From assembly GCA_014490595.1 (NCBI GenBank), contig CP061031.1, forward strand, positions 434,001 through 498,000: a DNA stretch of 64,000 bases. Direction: 5' to 3'. The notes beneath the pieces are model-generated. The model was given only the letters and a program-made list of their open reading frames with translations. It ran no database searches and was not told where the DNA came from. Position numbers and translations under genes: made by a program. Below, piece after piece: positions 51,032 through 60,137 of this stretch. Every line of letters starts with the position of its first letter. Position 1 is the stretch's first letter. Source of the stretch: Corynebacterium wankanglinii. Its GTDB lineage: Bacteria; Actinomycetota; Actinomycetes; Mycobacteriales; Mycobacteriaceae.

Positions 51032-51634
51032 ATGGCTGACATCATCAAGCTCCATGATCTGCGCCCGGCAGAGGGCGCAAACAAGGCCAAAACCCGCGTC
51101 GGTCGCGGTGAGGCCTCCAAGGGTAAGACCGCCGGCCGCGGTACCAAGGGCACCAAGGCTCGCAAGCAGGTTTCCGCTGCTTTCGAGGGTGGCCAGATGC
51201 CGCTGCACATGCGTCTGCCGAAGCTGAAGGGCTTCAAGAACCCGAACCGCGTCGAGTACCAGGTGGTCAATGTCGGGGATCTGGCAGAGGCCTTCCCGCA
51301 AGGTGGCGACATCGCCATCGCCGACATCGTTGCCAAGGGCCTCGTGCGCCCGAAGCAGCCGGTGAAGGTGCTGGCAGAGGGTGACATCAACGTCGCACTC
51401 AACGTCACCGCAAACAAGTTCTCCAAGTCCGCCGAGGAGAAGATTAAGGCTGCTGGCGGTTCCGCCACCACCGTTGAGTTCTCCAAGCGTGCCGCGAAGA
51501 ACCAGGGCCCGGTTGCATCCGCAGCTGGCGAGACGTCCCCGGCTCCGGAGGCAAACTCCGGCGCAAAGGGTGTCCTCGACTCCGACCCGCTACAGGGCGG
51601 CTCCACCGCGGTGGACGCTGACCCAGAGGCGTAA
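51032..51634 (+). CDS. rplO: 50S ribosomal protein L15 with acidic C-terminal extension
   Basis: A 200-residue protein, about 50 residues longer than usual. The core is complete: [38 protein letters not shown] and [19 protein letters not shown]. The extra tail (residues 160-200) is rich in Ala, Gly, Ser, Pro, Asp and Glu. It is the last gene of this unit; a terminator follows and separates it from secY. Confidence 0.97.
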   Translation: MADIIKLHDLRPAEGANKAKTRVGRGEASKGKTAGRGTKGTKARKQVSAAFEGGQMPLHMRLPKLKGFKNPNRVEYQVVNVGDLAEAFPQGGDIAIADIVAKGLVRPKQPVKVLAEGDINVALNVTANKFSKSAEEKIKAAGGSATTVEFSKRAAKNQGPVASAAGETSPAPEANSGAKGVLDSDPLQGGSTAVDADPEA

Positions 51635-51655
51635 GCACTCAGCTTCTACGCGCAG

Positions 51656-51690
51656 CCCCCGTCCCGGACGATTCACGTCCTAGACGGGGG
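51656..51690 (+). terminator. Terminator of the rpsH-rplO unit
   Basis: CCCCCGTC pairs with GACGGGGG around an inner GGACG/CGTCC hairpin; TTCG and TCGTTTTC follow. Confidence 0.8.
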
Positions 51691-51919
51691 TTCGTCGTTT
51701 TCAAAACAAACTACGGGTTAGTAAAGCCTCGACGCTGGCTGCGGGATTGCTGGCAGAGTGGGTGCTGGTGAACCTGAAATATCAACTTTCCCGGCTTGGC
51801 TGTTAGTGTAGTGGGGTCAAAAGACAGCCCCGCCGGTTTTCGCATGCCCGAGAACCCGACGCGAGCAGTCGAATGTCCGCTACCTCCCGCCCGTGGCGCG
51901 GCGGGGGCCAGGAGGCTTT

Positions 51920-53248
51920 GTGTCCGCTATTGCTCAAGCGTTCAAGGATCCGGATCTTCGGAAGAAGATTCTGATCACCCTTGCGCTGATGTTCCTCTAC
52001 CGCGTCGGCTGCCAGATCCCGACCCCGGGCGTGGACTACGCCCTGATTAACTCCCGCCTGGAAGAGATCTCCCGCGGCGACCAGGCGACGATGTTCTCCA
52101 TTATCGGCCTGTTCTCGGGCGGGGCGCTGCTGCAGCTTTCCATCTTCGCCATCGGCATCATGCCGTACATTACGGCCTCGATTATCGTCCAGCTCCTCAC
52201 CGTGGTTATTCCCAAGTTCGAGGAGCTGAAGAAAGAGGGCCAGTCCGGCCAGGCGAAGATGACGCAGTACACCCGCTACCTCACCGTGGCGCTCGCGCTG
52301 CTGCAGTCTGCGGGCATCGTCGCCCTCGCTGACCGCGAGCAGCTGCTCGGCCAGGGGATGCCTGTGCTTGTCGAGGACCGCAACGTCTGGACCCTACTGA
52401 TGATGATCATCGTCATGACGTCAGGTGCTGTGCTGATCATGTGGCTCGGCGAAATCATCACTGAAAAGGGGGTGGGCAACGGTATGTCCCTGCTCATCTT
52501 CGCCGGCATCGCCACCCAGATCCCGTCGGAGGGTGCGTTCATCCTGCAGAACTCCGGCGGTGTAACCCTCACCTTGGTCGTTCTCGCCTTGGTGGCGCTG
52601 GTCGTGGGCATCGTGTTCATCGAGCAGGGGCAGCGCCGCATCCCGGTGCAGTACGCAAAGCGCATGGTGGGACGCCGCCAGTACGGTGGGTCTTCGACCT
52701 ACCTGCCACTGAAGGTGAACCAGGCTGGTGTGATCCCGGTGATCTTCGCGTCGTCGCTGATGTACGTGCCGGTGCTCATCACGCAGATTGTCACCATGAA
52801 CAACCCGACCCCGCCCGACAACTGGTGGATGAACCACGTGATGGCCTGGTTGCAGAACCCGGGTTCGTGGCAGTACATCTTGACTTACGTGGTGCTGATT
52901 ATCTTCTTCTCCTACTTCTACGTGTCCGTTCAGTACGACCCGGTGGACCAGGCGGAGAACATGAAGAAGTACGGTGGCTTTATCCCAGGCATCCGTCCGG
53001 GCCGCCCGACAGCGGAATACCTGGCGTTTGTGATGAACCGTCTGCTGGTTGTAGGCGCCGTCTACCTCGCGCTGATTGCTGTGCTGCCGAACTTGGCTAT
53101 GGACGCCGGTATTACCGGTTCCGGCAAGATGGGCATGAGCGCGTTCGGTGGCACCGCGATCCTCATTATGGTTTCCGTGGCTTTGACCACGGTGAAGCAA
53201 ATTGAATCCCAACTCCTGCAATCCAACTACGAAGGACTTTTGCGATAA
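51920..53248 (+). CDS. secY: Preprotein translocase subunit SecY
   Basis: A 442-residue, ten-helix channel subunit of the Sec translocon. The N-terminus [20 protein letters not shown] and the loops [51 protein letters not shown] and [15 protein letters not shown] are all typical. The GTG at 51920 has AGGAGG four bases upstream; an earlier in-frame start at 51893 would add nine unlikely residues. It overlaps adk by one base, giving a secY-adk(-map) operon. Confidence 0.97.
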   Translation: MSAIAQAFKDPDLRKKILITLALMFLYRVGCQIPTPGVDYALINSRLEEISRGDQATMFSIIGLFSGGALLQLSIFAIGIMPYITASIIVQLLTVVIPKFEELKKEGQSGQAKMTQYTRYLTVALALLQSAGIVALADREQLLGQGMPVLVEDRNVWTLLMMIIVMTSGAVLIMWLGEIITEKGVGNGMSLLIFAGIATQIPSEGAFILQNSGGVTLTLVVLALVALVVGIVFIEQGQRRIPVQYAKRMVGRRQYGGSSTYLPLKVNQAGVIPVIFASSLMYVPVLITQIVTMNNPTPPDNWWMNHVMAWLQNPGSWQYILTYVVLIIFFSYFYVSVQYDPVDQAENMKKYGGFIPGIRPGRPTAEYLAFVMNRLLVVGAVYLALIAVLPNLAMDAGITGSGKMGMSAFGGTAILIMVSVALTTVKQIESQLLQSNYEGLLR

Positions 53249-53793
53249 TGCGTCTCGTTCTCCTTGGCCCTCCCGGCGCCGGTAAGGGCACCCAAGCCGC
53301 CATCCTCTCCGAGAAGCTTGGCGTCCCGCACATCTCTACAGGCGACCTGTTCCGCGCCAACATAGGCGAGGGCACCCCGCTCGGCGTCGAGGCGAAGAGC
53401 TACATCGACGCGGGCAAGCTCGTGCCAACCGACGTCACCGCGCGCATGGTGGAAGACCGACTCAACCAGGACGATGCCAAGGACGGCTTCCTCCTGGACG
53501 GTTTCCCGCGCACCGTCGAGCAGGCTGAGATCCTCACTGGCCTGCTTGCTAAGCACGGCCAGAAGCTCGACGGGGTGCTCAACTTCGTGGTGGACGAGGA
53601 CGTCGTAGTCGAGCGGATGCTCGCACGCGGCCGCGCGGACGACAACGAGGAGACCATCCGTACCCGTCTCGGCGTGTACCGCGACGAGACGGCGCCGCTG
53701 ATCCAGCACTACGGCGACGACATCATTTCCATCGACGCTGTGGGCGACGTGGACGACATCAACCAGCGCGCCATGGAGGCCCTGGGCAAGTAG
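53248..53793 (+). CDS. adk: Adenylate kinase, short (LID-less) type
   Basis: A 181-residue enzyme catalysing AMP + ATP = 2 ADP. The P-loop GPPGAGKGT is at residues 7-15, with [10 protein letters not shown] and [11 protein letters not shown] for AMP binding. The LID insertion of long adenylate kinases is absent, as in other actinobacteria. It is coupled to secY by a TAATG overlap. Confidence 0.98.
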   Translation: MRLVLLGPPGAGKGTQAAILSEKLGVPHISTGDLFRANIGEGTPLGVEAKSYIDAGKLVPTDVTARMVEDRLNQDDAKDGFLLDGFPRTVEQAEILTGLLAKHGQKLDGVLNFVVDEDVVVERMLARGRADDNEETIRTRLGVYRDETAPLIQHYGDDIISIDAVGDVDDINQRAMEALGK

Positions 53794-53806
53794 CCAAACG
53801 CATGGG

Positions 53807-53831
53807 AAGGCCGGTGTTCGCACCGGCCTTT
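53807..53831 (+). terminator. Hairpin terminator between adk and map
   Basis: A perfect 10-bp stem AAGGCCGGTG/CACCGGCCTT with loop TTCG is followed by TTCG. It may act as a partial terminator before map. Confidence 0.75.
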
Positions 53832-53867
53832 CGCATGTGCCTATCGACGAACCGAAGGGGACCCCGC

Positions 53868-54656
53868 ATGGTGTTCAGAAAACGAAAGATCGCGGCCAAA
53901 TCGCCGGCGGAGCTCGATGCCATGGAGGCGGGGCGCGTCGTGGGGATCGCCCTGCAGGAAGTCAGGGCTGCCGCCGTGCCCGGGGCAACCACACGGGAAC
54001 TGGATAGGGTCGCCGAGCAGGTCATCCGGGATCACGGCGCTGTGCCAACGTTCCTCGGTTACAACGGCTTCACCGGCTCCATTTGTGCGTCGGTGAATGA
54101 GGTCGTGGTCCACGGGATACCGTCGTCAAGCGTCGTGCTCAAAGAGGGCGACCTCATTTCAATTGATTGCGGGGCGACGCTGGATGGCTGGGTGGGCGAC
54201 AGCGCATGGTCCTTCGGTATCGGCGAACTAGCGGCGGACGTGGACGCCCTCAACCGTGCTACGGAGTGGGTGCTGGCGCAGGGGCTGCAGGCGATGGTTC
54301 CCGGGAACAAGCTCACCGACGTGTCGCACGCCTTGGAGAAAGCGACCTATGCCGCGGAAGAGCGCTTCGGCGTGGAGCTGGGCATCGTGGACGGCTACGG
54401 CGGTCACGGCATCGGCCACACCATGCACGAGGAACCCTATTTGGCCAACGAAGGCAAACCGCACCGCGGCCCGGTGATCCAGGAGGGGTCCGTGCTGGCC
54501 ATCGAGCCGATGCTGATCCTCGGCGGCGAAGTGGACACTGAGGTGCTTCAGGATGAGTGGACCGTCGTGTCCGTCGACGGCATGCCTGCGGCCCACTGGG
54601 AGCACACAGTTGCCGCTACTGCCCACGGGCCGAGAATACTTACACCCCGCGTGTAA
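53868..54656 (+). CDS. map: Methionine aminopeptidase type I
   Basis: A 262-residue metalloprotease that removes the initiator Met. Metal and catalytic residues are visible in CASVNEVVVHGIP, SIDCGATLDGWVGDSA (two metal Asp), GYGGHGIGHTMHEEPYL (His) and LAIEPMLILGG plus EHTVAAT (Glu). The start at 53868 (VFRKRKIAAKSPAEL) has GAAGGGG upstream and is preferred to a longer in-frame start at 53802 that would read through the terminator hairpin. Confidence 0.96.
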   Translation: MVFRKRKIAAKSPAELDAMEAGRVVGIALQEVRAAAVPGATTRELDRVAEQVIRDHGAVPTFLGYNGFTGSICASVNEVVVHGIPSSSVVLKEGDLISIDCGATLDGWVGDSAWSFGIGELAADVDALNRATEWVLAQGLQAMVPGNKLTDVSHALEKATYAAEERFGVELGIVDGYGGHGIGHTMHEEPYLANEGKPHRGPVIQEGSVLAIEPMLILGGEVDTEVLQDEWTVVSVDGMPAAHWEHTVAATAHGPRILTPRV

Positions 54657-54695
54657 ATCTCTGGCGCGCCGCAGTGCGTTTGCTTGCCGGAGGGT

Positions 54696-54701
54696 TATAC
54701 T
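54696..54701 (+). promoter_or_regulatory. Predicted -10 box of the L,D-transpeptidase gene
   Basis: TATACT ends six bases before the ATG at 54708. It is the best -10 match in the window and predicts a leaderless mRNA. Confidence 0.6.
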
Positions 54702-54707
54702 TCCGCC

Positions 54708-55478
54708 ATGTCTTACCGCCCCCGCCACGCTAAGCCGTCGCCGCTGAAGCGGCGCGCCACCACATTCGCCGCCGGCCTCGGTGTCGTCGCCTCCCTGGCC
54801 GCACCGGTTTCCGCCCAGGCGGCGCCCGCCCAGAATCCGGTTGCGATGTCCAGCCTGGATGCGCTGTCACAGCAGGCCACCTCGTCGCTGGCCAACTTGG
54901 ATAAGTCCGCGCGCAACACCGCATGGGACATCCGCAACAATCTGCGCCAGCAGGCGGATGGCCTAGCAGCAATCAACCCGGAGCTGCCAGCCAAGGCAAA
55001 GCAGCGCATCGACGACATCGTTGAGACTTTCTTCCCGGGCCTGATCGCGGAGAAGACTCCGAAGCCGAAGCCGGCTCCCAAACCGGCGCCGGTGCCAGCC
55101 CCGAAGCCCGCGCCGGCGCAGCGCCCGGCGAACCCGTGCCCGGCTGACGCGAAGGCGTGCGTTGATTTGACCAACCAAAAGTCCTGGCTGCAGAACAACG
55201 GCGTTATCTACTACGGCCCGGTCCAGATCAGCTCCGGTCGCCCGGGACAGGACACGCCGAAGGGCACGCACTACGTCAACCGCAAGGTCAAAGACGAGAT
55301 CTCTTACGAATTCAACAATGCCCCGATGCCGTACTCCGTGTACTTCACCAACAACGGTATCGCGTTCCACCAGGACGACCCGTACGTGCCGTCCGCTGGG
55401 TGCATCCACCTTTACCGCCAGGACGCGCAGCGCTACTTCAACGACCTGCAGGTCGGCGACAAGGTCTACGTGTTCTAA
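54708..55478 (+). CDS. Secreted L,D-transpeptidase (YkuD domain)
   Basis: A 256-residue exported enzyme that makes 3-3 cross-links in peptidoglycan. The signal peptide (RRATTFAAGLGVVASLAAPV) ends at VSAQA-AP near residue 40. A Lys/Pro-rich linker (TPKPKPAPKPAPVPAPKPAP) spans about residues 117-140. The YkuD domain is C-terminal, with IAFHQDDPYVPSAGCIHLYR holding the catalytic His and Cys (the Cys of SAGC). The start at 54708 is supported by the -10 box; a longer frame from 54684 would precede it. Confidence 0.9.
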   Translation: MSYRPRHAKPSPLKRRATTFAAGLGVVASLAAPVSAQAAPAQNPVAMSSLDALSQQATSSLANLDKSARNTAWDIRNNLRQQADGLAAINPELPAKAKQRIDDIVETFFPGLIAEKTPKPKPAPKPAPVPAPKPAPAQRPANPCPADAKACVDLTNQKSWLQNNGVIYYGPVQISSGRPGQDTPKGTHYVNRKVKDEISYEFNNAPMPYSVYFTNNGIAFHQDDPYVPSAGCIHLYRQDAQRYFNDLQVGDKVYVF

Positions 55479-55491
55479 CCCTGTCCGCTCC

Positions 55492-55519
55492 GGCCCCAGC
55501 TTCACCGCTGGGGCCTTTT
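55492..55519 (+). terminator. Terminator of the L,D-transpeptidase gene
   Basis: GGCCCCAGC and GCTGGGGCC form a nine-bp stem with loop TTCACC, followed by TTTTG. Confidence 0.9.
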
Positions 55520-55546
55520 GCGTTTTCGCAGGTGAAACACTACAGT
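55518..55546 (+). promoter_or_regulatory. Predicted infA operon promoter
   Basis: TTGCGT (55518-55523) and TACAGT (55541-55546) are separated by 17 bases. Initiation would fall near 55553, at the base of the leader hairpin. Confidence 0.5.
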
Positions 55547-55549
55547 GAT

Positions 55550-55588
55550 CAAACGGTGTTGCCACAAATACGTGGTAGGCACCGTTTG
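55550..55588 (+). other. Long hairpin at the 5' end of the infA mRNA
   Basis: CAAACGGTG (55550) and CACCGTTTG (to 55588) are perfectly complementary, and the inner TGCCAC/GTGGTA extends the stem to about 15 pairs around AAATAC. It coincides with the predicted transcription start. Confidence 0.55.
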
Positions 55589-55644
55589 TATCGGTAAAAA
55601 CGTCTGCTGCCTGCACTTTCCAGGCGGCGTAGGAAGTGGAGTGT

Positions 55645-55863
55645 ATGGCGAAAGAAGGCGCAATCGAGGTTGAGGGCCGCATTGTCGAGCCCCTGAAGAA
55701 CGCGATGTTCCGGGTCGAACTGGACAACGGGCACGAGGTTCTCGCCCACATCAGTGGGAAGATGCGCCAGCACTACATCCGCATCCTCCCGGAGGACCGT
55801 GTCGTGGTGGAGCTGTCTCCCTACGACCTGGACCGCGGGCGTATTACCTACCGCTACAAGTAA
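55645..55863 (+). CDS. infA: Translation initiation factor IF-1
   Basis: A 72-residue OB-fold protein that occupies the A site during initiation. [20 protein letters not shown] opens it, and the C-terminal [15 protein letters not shown] is diagnostic. The ATG at 55645 follows AGGAAGTGGAG. rpmJ, which follows infA in many bacteria, is missing; the 174 bases to rpsM hold no gene. Confidence 0.98.
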   Translation: MAKEGAIEVEGRIVEPLKNAMFRVELDNGHEVLAHISGKMRQHYIRILPEDRVVVELSPYDLDRGRITYRYK

Positions 55864-56037
55864 GCACTTCAGCCTCCTCACCCAGATCCGCTCGAGGGCG
55901 GATCGTGCACCTCTGGCCACGGTGGCCGGAGCCGCGCGTAACCACAACCCACTCTCCGGCACGGTCCGGACAAAGCGTTGTTTGGCGTGGACGGGTGGGG
56001 AGAAAACCACCGTAACAACCCGAAAGGCACGTACCTC

Positions 56038-56406
56038 ATGGCACGTCTAGCTGGTGTGGATCTCCCGCGCAACAAGCGCATGGAGATCGCTCTCACCTAC
56101 ATTTACGGCATCGGTGCAACCCGATCCAAGGAACTGCTCGAGAAGACGGGCATTTCTCCGGACCTGCGCACGGACGATCTGTCCGACGATCAGCTTGCTG
56201 CTCTGCGTGACGCGATCGAGTCCTCCTACACCGTCGAGGGCGATCTGCGCCGCGAGGTGCAGGCAGATATCCGCCGCAAGATTGAAATCGGCTCCTACCA
56301 GGGCATGCGCCACCGTCGTGGCCTGCCCGTCCGCGGCCAGCGCACCAAGACCAACGCGCGCACCCGCAAGGGCCCGAAGAAGACCATCGCAGGAAAGAAG
56401 AAGTAA
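56038..56406 (+). CDS. rpsM: 30S ribosomal protein S13
   Basis: A 122-residue head protein that bridges to the 50S subunit. [20 protein letters not shown] at the N-terminus and the C-terminal [20 protein letters not shown] tail are typical. The ATG at 56038 follows CCGAAAGG. rpsK starts three bases after the stop. Confidence 0.98.
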   Translation: MARLAGVDLPRNKRMEIALTYIYGIGATRSKELLEKTGISPDLRTDDLSDDQLAALRDAIESSYTVEGDLRREVQADIRRKIEIGSYQGMRHRRGLPVRGQRTKTNARTRKGPKKTIAGKKK

Positions 56407-56409
56407 CCT

Positions 56410-56811
56410 ATGGCTCCTCAGACTCGTTCCGGTGCGCGTCGCGGACGCCGCGCCGTCAAGAAGAACGTGGCCGCTGGTCACGCGTACATCAAGTCCACCT
56501 TCAACAACACCATCGTGTCCATCACGGACCCGCAGGGCAACGTGATCTCCTGGGCATCCTCCGGCCACGTCGGCTTTAAGGGCTCCCGCAAGTCCACGCC
56601 GTTCGCCGCGCAGATGGCCGCTGAGAACGCTGCCCGCAAGGCGATGGATCACGGCATGAAGAAGGTTGACGTCTTTGTCAAGGGTCCGGGCTCCGGCCGT
56701 GAGACCGCAATCCGTTCGCTCCAGGCTGCCGGCCTGGAGGTGTCCTCGATCTCCGACGTGACGCCGCAGCCGTTCAACGGCTGCCGTCCGCCGAAGCGTC
56801 GTCGCGTTTAA
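56410..56811 (+). CDS. rpsK: 30S ribosomal protein S11
   Basis: A 133-residue platform protein. [20 protein letters not shown] and the signature [19 protein letters not shown] at the C-terminus are complete. It is tightly linked to rpsM, and rpsD follows after 27 bases. Confidence 0.98.
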   Translation: MAPQTRSGARRGRRAVKKNVAAGHAYIKSTFNNTIVSITDPQGNVISWASSGHVGFKGSRKSTPFAAQMAAENAARKAMDHGMKKVDVFVKGPGSGRETAIRSLQAAGLEVSSISDVTPQPFNGCRPPKRRRV

Positions 56812-56838
56812 GGCTGAAAGGAAAAGAGGTAAAGAAAC

Positions 56839-57444
56839 ATGGCTCGTTACACCGGCCCTGCTACCCGTAAGTCCCGTCGCCTCCGCGTCGACCTCGTCGG
56901 CGGCGACATGTCCTTCGAGCGCCGTCCCTACCCCCCGGGGCAGGCTGGCCGCGCCCGTATCAAGGAGTCCGAGTACCTGCTGCAGCTGCAGGAGAAGCAG
57001 AAGGCTCGCTTCACCTACGGCGTCATGGAGAAGCAGTTCCGCCGCTACTACGAGGAAGCTAACCGCCGCCAGGGTAAGACCGGCGACAATCTGCTCATCC
57101 TCCTGGAGTCTCGTCTGGATAACGTGATCTACCGCGCTGGTCTTGCCAAGACCCGCCGTCAGGCACGTCAGCTGGTCTCCCACGGTCACTTCACCGTCAA
57201 CGGCAAGAAGATCGATGTGCCGTCCTTCGCTGTGACCCAGTACGACATCATCGATGTCCGCGACAAGTCCCGCAGCATGCTCTGGTTCGAAGAGGCGCAG
57301 GACAACCTGCTTGACGCCGTCGTCCCGGCATGGCTGCAGGTCGTTCCGGATACCCTGCGCATTCTCGTGCACCAGCTGCCCGAGCGCGCTCAGATCGACG
57401 TGCCGCTGCAGGAGCAGCTCATCGTCGAGCTCTACTCGAAGTAA
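56839..57444 (+). CDS. rpsD: 30S ribosomal protein S4
   Basis: A 201-residue primary 16S-rRNA-binding protein. ARYTGPATRKSRRLRVDLVG at the N-terminus, without the zinc-binding Cys cluster of the long form, shows the zinc-free type. The S4 domain LLESRLDNVIYRAGLAKTRR and RQLVSHGHFTVNG is complete. AAAGAGG precedes the ATG. Confidence 0.98.
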   Translation: MARYTGPATRKSRRLRVDLVGGDMSFERRPYPPGQAGRARIKESEYLLQLQEKQKARFTYGVMEKQFRRYYEEANRRQGKTGDNLLILLESRLDNVIYRAGLAKTRRQARQLVSHGHFTVNGKKIDVPSFAVTQYDIIDVRDKSRSMLWFEEAQDNLLDAVVPAWLQVVPDTLRILVHQLPERAQIDVPLQEQLIVELYSK

Positions 57445-57576
57445 ACTCGCCGTTTGCTTCACCCCGCGCACTGTCGACGCTGGCCACCGTCACTTCCGGC
57501 GTCAACTGGGCTCGGAATTTTCCCAACATCCATTCCTACCGGCTTCAAATAGCGGGAGCCGACAAAGGAGAAGTTC

Positions 57577-58590
57577 ATGCTCATCTCTCAGCGTCCTGAA
57601 TTGACCGAGGAGTACATCGACACCAACCGCTCGAAGTTCATCATTGAGCCGCTCGAGCCTGGTTTCGGCTACACCCTGGGCAACTCCCTTCGTCGCACGC
57701 TGCTGTCGTCCATCCCGGGCGCGGCGGTGACGTCCATCAAGATCGATGGTGTGCTTCACGAGTTCACCACGATCAACGGTGTGAAGGAGAACGTCTCGGA
57801 GATCATCCTCAACATCAAGGACTTGGTGCTGTCCTCCGACTCGGACGAGCCGGTTGTCATGCAGCTTGCTGTTGAGGGCCCAGGCGACGTGACGGCGGGC
57901 GACATCGAGCCGCCGGCCGGTGTGGAGATCCACAACCCGGATCTGCACATCGCGTCCCTGAACGAGCAGGCTCGCCTTGAGATGGAGCTCGTCGTCGAGC
58001 GCGGCCGCGGCTACGTCCCGGCCATGCCCAACTCCGGTGGTGAGGCCGGCCGTATCCCGGTCGACCAGATCTACTCGCCGGTGACCCGCGTCGCCTACAA
58101 GGTTGAGGCGACCCGTGTTGAGCAGCGCACCGACTTTGACAAGCTCATCATCGACGTAGAGACCAAGAACTCGATGACCGCGCGTGACGCGCTCGCGTCG
58201 GCCGGTTCCACCCTGGTGGAGCTCTTTGGCCTTGCCCGCGAGCTGAACACCGCGGCGGAAGGCATCGAGATCGGCCCGTCGGCGCAGGAGACCGAGTACA
58301 TCGCGGCGTACTCCACGCCGATCGAGGAACTGAACTTCTCCGTTCGCTCCTACAACTGCCTGAAGCGTCAGGACATCCACACCGTCGGTGAGCTCGCAGA
58401 GTGCACCGAAAGCGACCTGCTGGATATCCGCAACTTCGGCCAGAAGTCCATCAACGAGGTGAAGATCAAGCTCGCAAGCCTTGGCCTGACCCTCAAGGAT
58501 GCTCCGGAAGATTTCGATCCGACCCAGATCGAGGGCTACGACGCCGAGACTGGGGACTACGTCGACACCAGCGCGGACGAGACCGAGTAA
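57577..58590 (+). CDS. rpoA: DNA-directed RNA polymerase alpha subunit
   Basis: A 337-residue subunit. The N-terminal dimerisation domain has [20 protein letters not shown] (residues 29-48). The C-terminal domain (about 250-320) has [19 protein letters not shown] and [19 protein letters not shown], which contact promoter DNA and regulators, and an acidic tail ends the protein. It lies 132 bases after rpsD and 46 bases before rplQ. AAAGGAGAAG is the ribosome-binding site. Confidence 0.98.
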   Translation: MLISQRPELTEEYIDTNRSKFIIEPLEPGFGYTLGNSLRRTLLSSIPGAAVTSIKIDGVLHEFTTINGVKENVSEIILNIKDLVLSSDSDEPVVMQLAVEGPGDVTAGDIEPPAGVEIHNPDLHIASLNEQARLEMELVVERGRGYVPAMPNSGGEAGRIPVDQIYSPVTRVAYKVEATRVEQRTDFDKLIIDVETKNSMTARDALASAGSTLVELFGLARELNTAAEGIEIGPSAQETEYIAAYSTPIEELNFSVRSYNCLKRQDIHTVGELAECTESDLLDIRNFGQKSINEVKIKLASLGLTLKDAPEDFDPTQIEGYDAETGDYVDTSADETE

Positions 58591-58636
58591 CACCACAGAG
58601 CACGCGCTCAACTAACCGCACACGAGGAGTACGAAA

Positions 58637-59158
58637 ATGCCTACCCCGAAGAAGGGCGCCCGTCTCGGAGGCTCGGCCGGCCACCAGAAGCACATTCTGT
58701 CCAACCTGGCCCAGGCCCTGTTCGAGCACGGCGCTATCAAGACGACGGACGCGAAGGCTCGCCTGCTGCGTCCGTACGCTGAGAAGCTGATCACCAAGGC
58801 GAAGAAGGGCACCGTGGCTGACCGCCGCGCCGTGCTCGCCGAGCTGCCGAACAAGGAGGTCGTGACCTACCTGTTCAACGAGCTGGCGCCGAAGTTCGCG
58901 AACCGCGACGGCGGCTACACCCGCTCCATCAAGCTGGAGAACCGCGCCGGCGACAACGCTCCGATGACCCAGATTTCCCTGGTGCTCGAGGAGACGGTGT
59001 CCACGGAGGCAACCCGCGCCGCCCGCGCCGCCGCTTCCCGCGAGGCCCAGCAGGCCCAGGCGGAGGAGGCTCCGGCAGAGGAGACCGCTGTCGAGGAGAC
59101 CACCCCGGCTGACGCTGAGGTGGAGGCTCCGGCAGAGGAGACCGCAGAGGAGAAGTAG
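58637..59158 (+). CDS. rplQ: 50S ribosomal protein L17 with acidic C-terminal extension
   Basis: A 173-residue protein; the family core ends near residue 120 (QISLVLEE). The signature [20 protein letters not shown] and [17 protein letters not shown] are near the N-terminus. The last 50 residues form an Ala/Glu-rich tail ([20 protein letters not shown] and onward), as in other corynebacteria. The ATG follows ACGAGGAG. Confidence 0.98.
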   Translation: MPTPKKGARLGGSAGHQKHILSNLAQALFEHGAIKTTDAKARLLRPYAEKLITKAKKGTVADRRAVLAELPNKEVVTYLFNELAPKFANRDGGYTRSIKLENRAGDNAPMTQISLVLEETVSTEATRAARAAASREAQQAQAEEAPAEETAVEETTPADAEVEAPAEETAEEK

Positions 59159-59178
59159 ACGCTCACTACCTCCGCTTA

Positions 59179-59220
59179 CAGCGCCCGGCTGCACTGCTAT
59201 ACCAGTGCGACCGGGCGCTG
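59179..59220 (+). terminator. Terminator hairpin after rplQ
   Basis: CAGCGCCCGG pairs with CCGGGCGCTG around an inner GCACTG/CAGTGC hairpin. There is no clear T-run, so efficiency is uncertain. Confidence 0.65.
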
Positions 59221-59244
59221 TGCTGTGTCTGTCAAACCCGTCGA

Positions 59245-59250
59245 TACAAT
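59245..59250 (+). promoter_or_regulatory. Predicted -10 box of truA
   Basis: TACAAT ends eight bases before the ATG at 59259, predicting a leaderless or nearly leaderless mRNA. Confidence 0.5.
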
Positions 59251-59258
59251 GCGTGGCC

Positions 59259-60089
59259 ATGGACGATACGCTGCGCCTGCGCTTGGACATCGCCTACGAC
59301 GGCACTGACTTCCACGGCTGGGCGCGTCAGAAAGGGGATCTTCGCACCGTCCAGCAGACCATCGAGGACGCACTGTCCCTAGTGCTGCGGTCGCAGGTGC
59401 GGCTCACCGTCGCCGGGCGTACCGACGCGGGGGTGCACGCTTCCGGGCAGGTGGCGCACACGGACATTCCGGCCGAGGCGCTCAATCAGCGCTCGATAGA
59501 GGGGGACCCGGGGCGGTTGGTGCGTCGTTTAGCCAAACTGCTGCCTGAGGACGTCCGCGTTGTCGACGTACGCGAGGCCCCCGCAGGATTCGACGCGCGG
59601 TTTTCGGCGCTGACCAGGAGCTACCTGTACCGGGTGACCACCCACCCCGCAGGCGCGCTGCCGACCCGCGCGCGCGACACGGCTGTCTGGCCGAAGCCCG
59701 TCGAGTTGGAGGCGGTGCAGGCGTGTGCCGACGCTCTCGTCGGCCTGCACGATTTCGCGGCGTTCTGCCGCCCGAAGGAGCACGCGACCACCATCCGCGA
59801 CGTGCACAGCTTCACCTGGGCGGAAGTGTCGCCCACGCTCTACGAGGCGCGCATTACCGCGGACGCGTTCTGCTGGAATATGGTCCGCGCGCTCGTGGCC
59901 ACCTGCCTCACCGTGGGCGAAGGCAGGCGCGGCGCAGGGTGGCCGCAGGAGCTTTTGCTTCTCGACGCCCGCTCCGCCGAAGTCCCCCTCGCACCTGCAC
60001 GCGGATTGACCTTGGTGGGGGTGGATTATCCGCCCGAGGGGGAGTTGGCGGCGCGCGCCGAAGCAACCAGAGCAAGGCGCGAGATGTAG
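59259..60089 (+). CDS. truA: tRNA pseudouridine(38-40) synthase
   Basis: A 276-residue enzyme that modifies the anticodon stem-loop of tRNAs. The catalytic Asp lies in AGRTDAGVHASGQVAH (about residues 51-66). DGTDFHGWARQ at the N-terminus and SYLYRVTTHP, HDFAAFC and FCWNMVRALV further on are family blocks. The start at 59259 is supported by the -10 box eight bases upstream. As in mycobacteria, truA follows rplQ and precedes the ESX-4 region. Confidence 0.96.
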   Translation: MDDTLRLRLDIAYDGTDFHGWARQKGDLRTVQQTIEDALSLVLRSQVRLTVAGRTDAGVHASGQVAHTDIPAEALNQRSIEGDPGRLVRRLAKLLPEDVRVVDVREAPAGFDARFSALTRSYLYRVTTHPAGALPTRARDTAVWPKPVELEAVQACADALVGLHDFAAFCRPKEHATTIRDVHSFTWAEVSPTLYEARITADAFCWNMVRALVATCLTVGEGRRGAGWPQELLLLDARSAEVPLAPARGLTLVGVDYPPEGELAARAEATRARREM

Positions 60090-60137
60090 CATGCTTGGGT
60101 CACAAGAGAGCGAGCGGCATCTGCATAGGGAGGCGCC

